From contig JANBPT010000706.1 in NCBI GenBank assembly GCA_027575765.1, forward strand, positions 1 through 25,400: 25,400 bases of DNA, written 5' to 3'. The notes under the pieces were generated by a model, which did no database searches, was not told the origin of the DNA, and saw only the letters and a list, made by a program, of their open reading frames with translations. This document shows, piece by piece, positions 21,543 to 25,400 of the stretch. How positions within the stretch are numbered: the first letter of the stretch is position 1; every line of letters starts with the position of its first letter. The position numbers and the translations under genes were made by a program. Source of the stretch: Tieghemiomyces parasiticus (lineage: Eukaryota; Kickxellomycota; Dimargaritomycetes; Dimargaritales; Dimargaritaceae).

Positions 21543-22881
21543 CTACTCGAGCTTCTTGCTCGCGACGGCGCTGACAAACTCGCCCACGTCTTTCTCGAGG
21601 GCGGATCGCTCGAGTTTGCCAGATTCGTAAAACCAGGCACCAAGACTGGGTGAGAAGGTCTGAGACCGAGGGGCCGTGTCGCCATTCAGCGATTGTACGG
21701 TAAAGGTAAGGTGGTAGTGCTCGTCGCCGGGTGTGACAGTGGAGGATGCTGACAGGACAATTGACTTGTTCTATGGTAGCACCGATGTGAAAGGTGGTTT
21801 CGGAGGGCAGTGGGGAGGTAAGAAAGGCCAGTATTGGATCAGGAATCATCGTATTTCGTAGGCAATACCCCCCCTAAATACACAAGTGGGTTGTGACAAC
21901 GTAAGAAGTAGACCCTGTCGATCGACTCTGTGGGGTACTTACGTTAACGGTCTTGGAACCGACGTACACCGCATCCTTCTGTACCAGATAGCCGTAGGCG
22001 GTGGCCAGAATGCTTAGAATAGAGAATCTGAAAGAAGATAATGCGGCGGTATTAGATGGGTGTGCCAGGTCATGAAGTTGTTAGCTGAGCCGTAGGAACA
22101 TGACTTTCGGTCCAGCGACATTGTTACGTGGCAGCCCATGAAGGGAGAACCCCCAATCCACGATTCCAAGGGCGGGCTCGTTAACCTACCCGATCACGCA
22201 GAACAGCGTCGGGTACCAGGTCTCCTCGAACGGCTTTTTCCAAGTGTAGGCAAACTCGAAGGCGGCCAGGAGGCAGGCCGAGTAACCGAGTACCAGCTTC
22301 ACGTCGGTGTGTCGATGGTATTCCTTGTAGCCCTGCTTCTCGAAGAACTGTGGAAGGCAGCATACGTGGGTTGAGTCAAGCAAAGTAGTCTGGTCCGTTA
22401 GATAATGAGCGCACGTACCCGACGGTGGGAGGAGAAATGCAGGAGGCGTTGGGTTGCCAGGCCTGTACCGTGGATGGGCTGCTGATAATGGCGGCGGAGT
22501 TGGATTCGCCACTTACCTTCTGTAGGGCCTCATCGCAGTGAATCTTCATCTCATTCAGGTTGTACTTGGTAGCCACGACGCTGTCATCGTCTGTTGCGTA
22601 GGGAAAGTACGTTCCCCCAGGAATAGCGAGGAATAGGTGAGAGGCTGAAAGTCAGTCGCTTGCACCAGACCTTGTCAGGGATGACCCGAGTGATAAACCA
22701 CGGTCTCCATTGCCAGTGGCATCTGCGACGCGTTGGGCGGATTGTGGACAAGGTGGATGGTTCCCATCCTCGCCCACGAATGTGGTCGGGAAGGCGTCCT
22801 CCCCAGAGGCCTGGACACTCGAGTCGAGATACGACGCTGCCTGCGTACTCTACACTTACTGTTCTCGATAGTGTTGACCAT
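21543..22881 (-). CDS. SPC2: Signal peptidase complex subunit 2 (SPC25/Spc2)
   Basis: Five exons on minus: 22881-22860, 22590-22517, 22347-22190, 22027-21943 and 21770-21543. The introns are 269, 169, 162 and 172 bp, with GTAAGT or GTAGGT donors. The product is 188 residues, normal for fungal Spc2. This non-catalytic subunit of the ER signal peptidase complex helps link the enzyme to the Sec61 translocon. Family features are KYNLNEMKIHCDEALQKFF at the N-terminus, two membrane segments (about 50-67 and 80-99) joined by a short loop, then a cytosolic part with DEHYHLTFTVQSLNG and a C-terminal FSPSLGAWFYESGKL. The last exon was found by homology in a frame reached through the acceptor ACCATAG. 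The ATG at 22881 begins a 22-nt exon. Confidence 0.9.
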
Positions 22882-23649
22882 GCTGAGAAGAATGTGGGGG
22901 GGGGATGCTCGACAAAATGAAAGAATGTGATGGTTGCAGATGCTCGAACGAAAAGTTGGGACAAGGTGTCGTCACGTACAGATGAAGATTATTCTATTAT
23001 CAGGCTGGTCCCATGAGCTCCTGGGGCCCGGTGGTCGAAGGTTGCGTGGTGAGTGGCTACGCTGTACCATGCAGGGGGAGACCGTGGCCGAGTGGATAGA
23101 GACGGCTACCTGTGGGATCGACAGGGCTCACTTCCCGTTAGTGTCAAAGCGCTACGCTGGCAGTTGTGGTTGGCTCCACTTAATCATGCATAACGTGACT
23201 ATTATTACAAGTAGCTTGGCGGTTACAGAGGGGGAGGTGATGGAGTAACTAAAGCAAGGTAGAATTTCCCCATGACGGCATCCCCATTAGGTTAGCGGCA
23301 ACCTTCCCTTTGGTGACCTAGTGCCTGATACTGGAGCCAGTTGCTACTCCCCGTAGCTTGATGAAATAGCTATCAATCCTCACTGCAGGCGGTAGTTGAT
23401 AAGCTCACCCCGAGTCCGTGGTTACATCAGTCTGTCTCTACAAATAATACAAAATTATCACATTTGGCAGAACCAGAGGCCTTGGGCCTTGGCGCTGTAG
23501 ATGAAGCCTAGAAACATGCAAGGCAAAGGGTCAAATAATGTAGCCCATTTTGGCATTGGACCGTTCTTCACTTAACTTGCATTTTTACCTCTCCACTACA
23601 TCAGCTGCGGAAGTGCCCTCCCTCCCTTTGTTCAAATTTACCAGCCGTA
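22882..23649. other. Intergenic region upstream of SPC2
   Basis: It should contain the SPC2 promoter on the minus strand, including a run of G at 22899-22906. A tRNA A-box-like TGGCCGAGTGG at 23085 has no matching B box. An ORF at 22934-23248 has no recognisable motif. The left end of the mariner element may lie in the last few hundred bases, but I could not find its inverted repeat. Confidence 0.35.
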
Positions 23650-24620
23650 ATGGATGGACCCCCAGTTACCAGTATTATTGCAAGGGCCGCACGGCAGGTA
23701 ATGCGTTGTAATTGCACCGACGCCCGCGTTCAGCGTGGCTCTCTCTTACCACCCAACCGTCAACCAAGTAATATCATTCTTACGGATTACTGCTCCCTTG
23801 AAGACGAGCCCTGCCCTGGCCACCCGTCAGACAATACTGCCAAACTTCACGGGTCCGTATTCCTGGGACTGCTGGAAGAAAAATATCCTTGACCAACAGC
23901 TGAACAACTCACCCACGTCTATTGCGCTTCCCCTGGTGCCATGCACAATTCCCTGTGCAGAGACCCTGGGCGGCTAAGTCATTTCAACCACTGGTCCCTC
24001 TCCACACCCTCGCCAATGACCAGCACTGCCACTGGGTGCATTTTTCCACCGACTCCCAGGAGGAGTTCAGCAGGACCGGTGGTTACTCGCGGGACTCCAT
24101 TGTCACAGGGGACGAGACCTGGCTGTCCTTTATAATCCCCCTGCTGGTTCTAGTCGCCGAAAGTGGAGCCCCGGGTGTGGCCCTGTCCTAATCCATATCC
24201 CTTGGGGCCATGTTAAATCCAACTTTATGCTGACAGTATGTTATTTTCAGACGCTATCCGTTACACCTGAGCGCCAAGCCCCCCCCCCCGTATCAAGGCC
24301 TCCGCCATTCGGCACGTAAAGTACGGGATGAAGCCCATGCCCCAGCCCTGGCCAAAGGCACGTGGAAGATTGGACTGTGATCCCCTGCGGCTTCACCATG
24401 ATAATGCGCCACCACATCACACAGCCGCTACCGGTGCCTACGTTTTAGGCACCGGAGTCAACCCTATTCCGGCTCCTCCCTACAAACCCGTCCTGGCCCC
24501 TTTAAGCCTTCCGACTACCCAAGGGTACCAAATGTTGTCGCCGTGGCAATCGGTCAACCAAGCCGGAGGCCGGTGTATAAACCTGGCAAGCACAGTTTTC
24601 CAAGCACCAGCCAAGTGAAG
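23650..24620 (+). mobile_element. Decayed mariner-family (Tc1/mariner) transposase
   Basis: Three family landmarks occur in order on the plus strand but in different frames. SLEDEPCPGHPSD (23794-23832) is the mariner linker motif after the first helix-turn-helix. IVTGDETW follows, with the first catalytic Asp at 24111-24113. HHDNAPPHHTA has the second Asp at 24399-24401, and then PPYKPVLAP. The third expected motif, PSDY, appears only after a frame change (Asp codon 24513-24515). Asp spacing of about 96 and 38 codons fits DD34D mariners (about 92 and 34) with small insertions. Between them, AEQLTHVYCASPGAMHNSL and then a third frame read like the second DNA-binding region. At least three frameshifts make it a pseudogene. 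Terminal repeats and the TA target duplication were not found. Confidence 0.75.
24431..24455. repeat. Perfect 10-bp hairpin within the mariner relic
   Basis: CCGGTGCCTA (24431-24440) and TAGGCACCGG (24446-24455) are perfect complements around CGTTT. It lies just after the HDNAPPH motif, where the family normally has ordinary coding sequence. Confidence 0.65.
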
Positions 24621-25400
24621 CTAGGTCCGACTGTGATAGCCGGTTAAGAAAGGGCCCATTGAGTGGAACTTGGCGAGAGCCATCATTGACTTTGAAGGTA
24701 ATGTGGCTTGCTGCCCATAAGATGCTTCCTCTGTATTACTCTCCATTGCCGCCATGCCTTAAAACACTTACGATTACTACTATACTTGCCCACATTACCC
24801 TTATCATTACGGTTATTATATTTACGGCCACTGGAGTGTCCCACTCCCGGCACATACACAACCGTGCGGGCCTCGGGCGGCTATGGCGCATGGGCGCTTA
24901 TACGTAATGTTCGGCCAGGACACACACCAGCTACCTAACCATTACCCCACTGCGTAAGGACCGATAACATCAGCCCGAGGCCTCTGGTCTCCGACTACCG
25001 CAAATTTCTCTGCATCGTTGGGTATTCATAACAATCCGCTACTCTCCACGCCCTTGCTTGATCTATTCTCGCCCTCTACTTGTTTTCAGCCTAGAACCGT
25101 GGCTGCGTCACCCCGGCTTGCATCCTTAGGCAAAGGCCTTGATTGCATCCTCAATCGACTCCCCCGACACCAGACTAGGCGACATGCGTAGGCTTTATAG
25201 ATTACCTGTATGTCCTTCAGCCGTTTGCATACCGCCACTAGTCTCCGCCTTGTCGACCTAGCATTATCGCTGCCCGTCAATTACCCTACTTGATTCCTAC
25301 ATTTCATCCCCTAGTGCTGGCCATAGATTCAAACATTGCATGCCTTTGCTACTCTCATTGGTGTCGTCCGTACCTTCCGCCATGCTCCCAAAGTTCATCA
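24621..25400. other. Region right of the mariner relic to the window edge
   Basis: No gene is supported. An AT-rich TTA/CTA-rich patch lies at 24765-24830. TTGTTTTCAG at 25080-25089 looks like a splice acceptor followed by about 33 open codons (PRTVAASPRLASLGKG onward, stop near 25192), which may be a terminal exon, unproven. At the very edge, GCCATGCTCCC (ATG at 25382) has good start context and could begin a gene beyond the window. Confidence 0.3.

Noticed and set aside
23085..23095. TGGCCGAGTGG, an exact tRNA A-box, suggesting a tRNA-Ser or tRNA-Leu gene
   Set aside because: No B box (GGTTCGANNCC) follows within range, and no 3' acceptor strand pairs with the 7 bases before it. At most a chance match or an eroded tRNA-derived piece.

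Overview
The window reads as fungal nuclear DNA. Genes are separated, carry small GT-AG introns (about 120-500 bp, mostly GTAAGT-type donors) and have AATAAA sites. The proteins are eukaryotic: an E2 ubiquitin-conjugating enzyme, a signal peptidase subunit, a DUF4211 protein and an Str2-type cystathionine gamma-synthase. Protein style and intron density suggest an early-diverging fungus, perhaps Zoopagomycota/Kickxellomycotina, but that placement is inference. Nothing prokaryotic (operons, CRISPR, Shine-Dalgarno sites) is present.

Layout: cystathionine gamma-synthase (267-2436, minus, 2 exons); a predicted secreted protein with an F-box-like segment (3939-5766, plus, 2 exons); a mixed stretch with a possible LINE reverse-transcriptase relic (about 5.8-7.1 kb); two tandem PAF-acetylhydrolase-like lipases (7480-9055 and 10656-12256, plus, 2 exons each, identical exon-1 length); a DUF4211 protein with an N-terminal PIP-box-like motif (12622-14892, plus, 4 exons); a gene-poor stretch (14.9-16.5 kb); a UBC4/UBE2D-type E2 (16492-17890, plus, 5 exons); a possible small mitochondrial-type ORF (18830-19048, minus); a second predicted secreted orphan (19443-21167, plus, 2 exons); signal peptidase complex subunit 2 (21543-22881, minus, 5 exons), tail to tail with the secreted orphan; and a frameshifted mariner-type transposase relic (about 23650-24620, plus).

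The genes do not form one pathway. They are housekeeping genes (methionine synthesis, ubiquitination, secretory processing) mixed with lineage-specific secreted proteins, a duplicated phospholipase and decayed mobile DNA. The two secreted orphans share a striking gene plan (signal-peptide exon, phase-0 intron, one exon of 1368 or 1371 nt) and may belong to one fast-evolving family. Exon borders were assigned by eye from splice sites, reading frame and family knowledge; no search was run.
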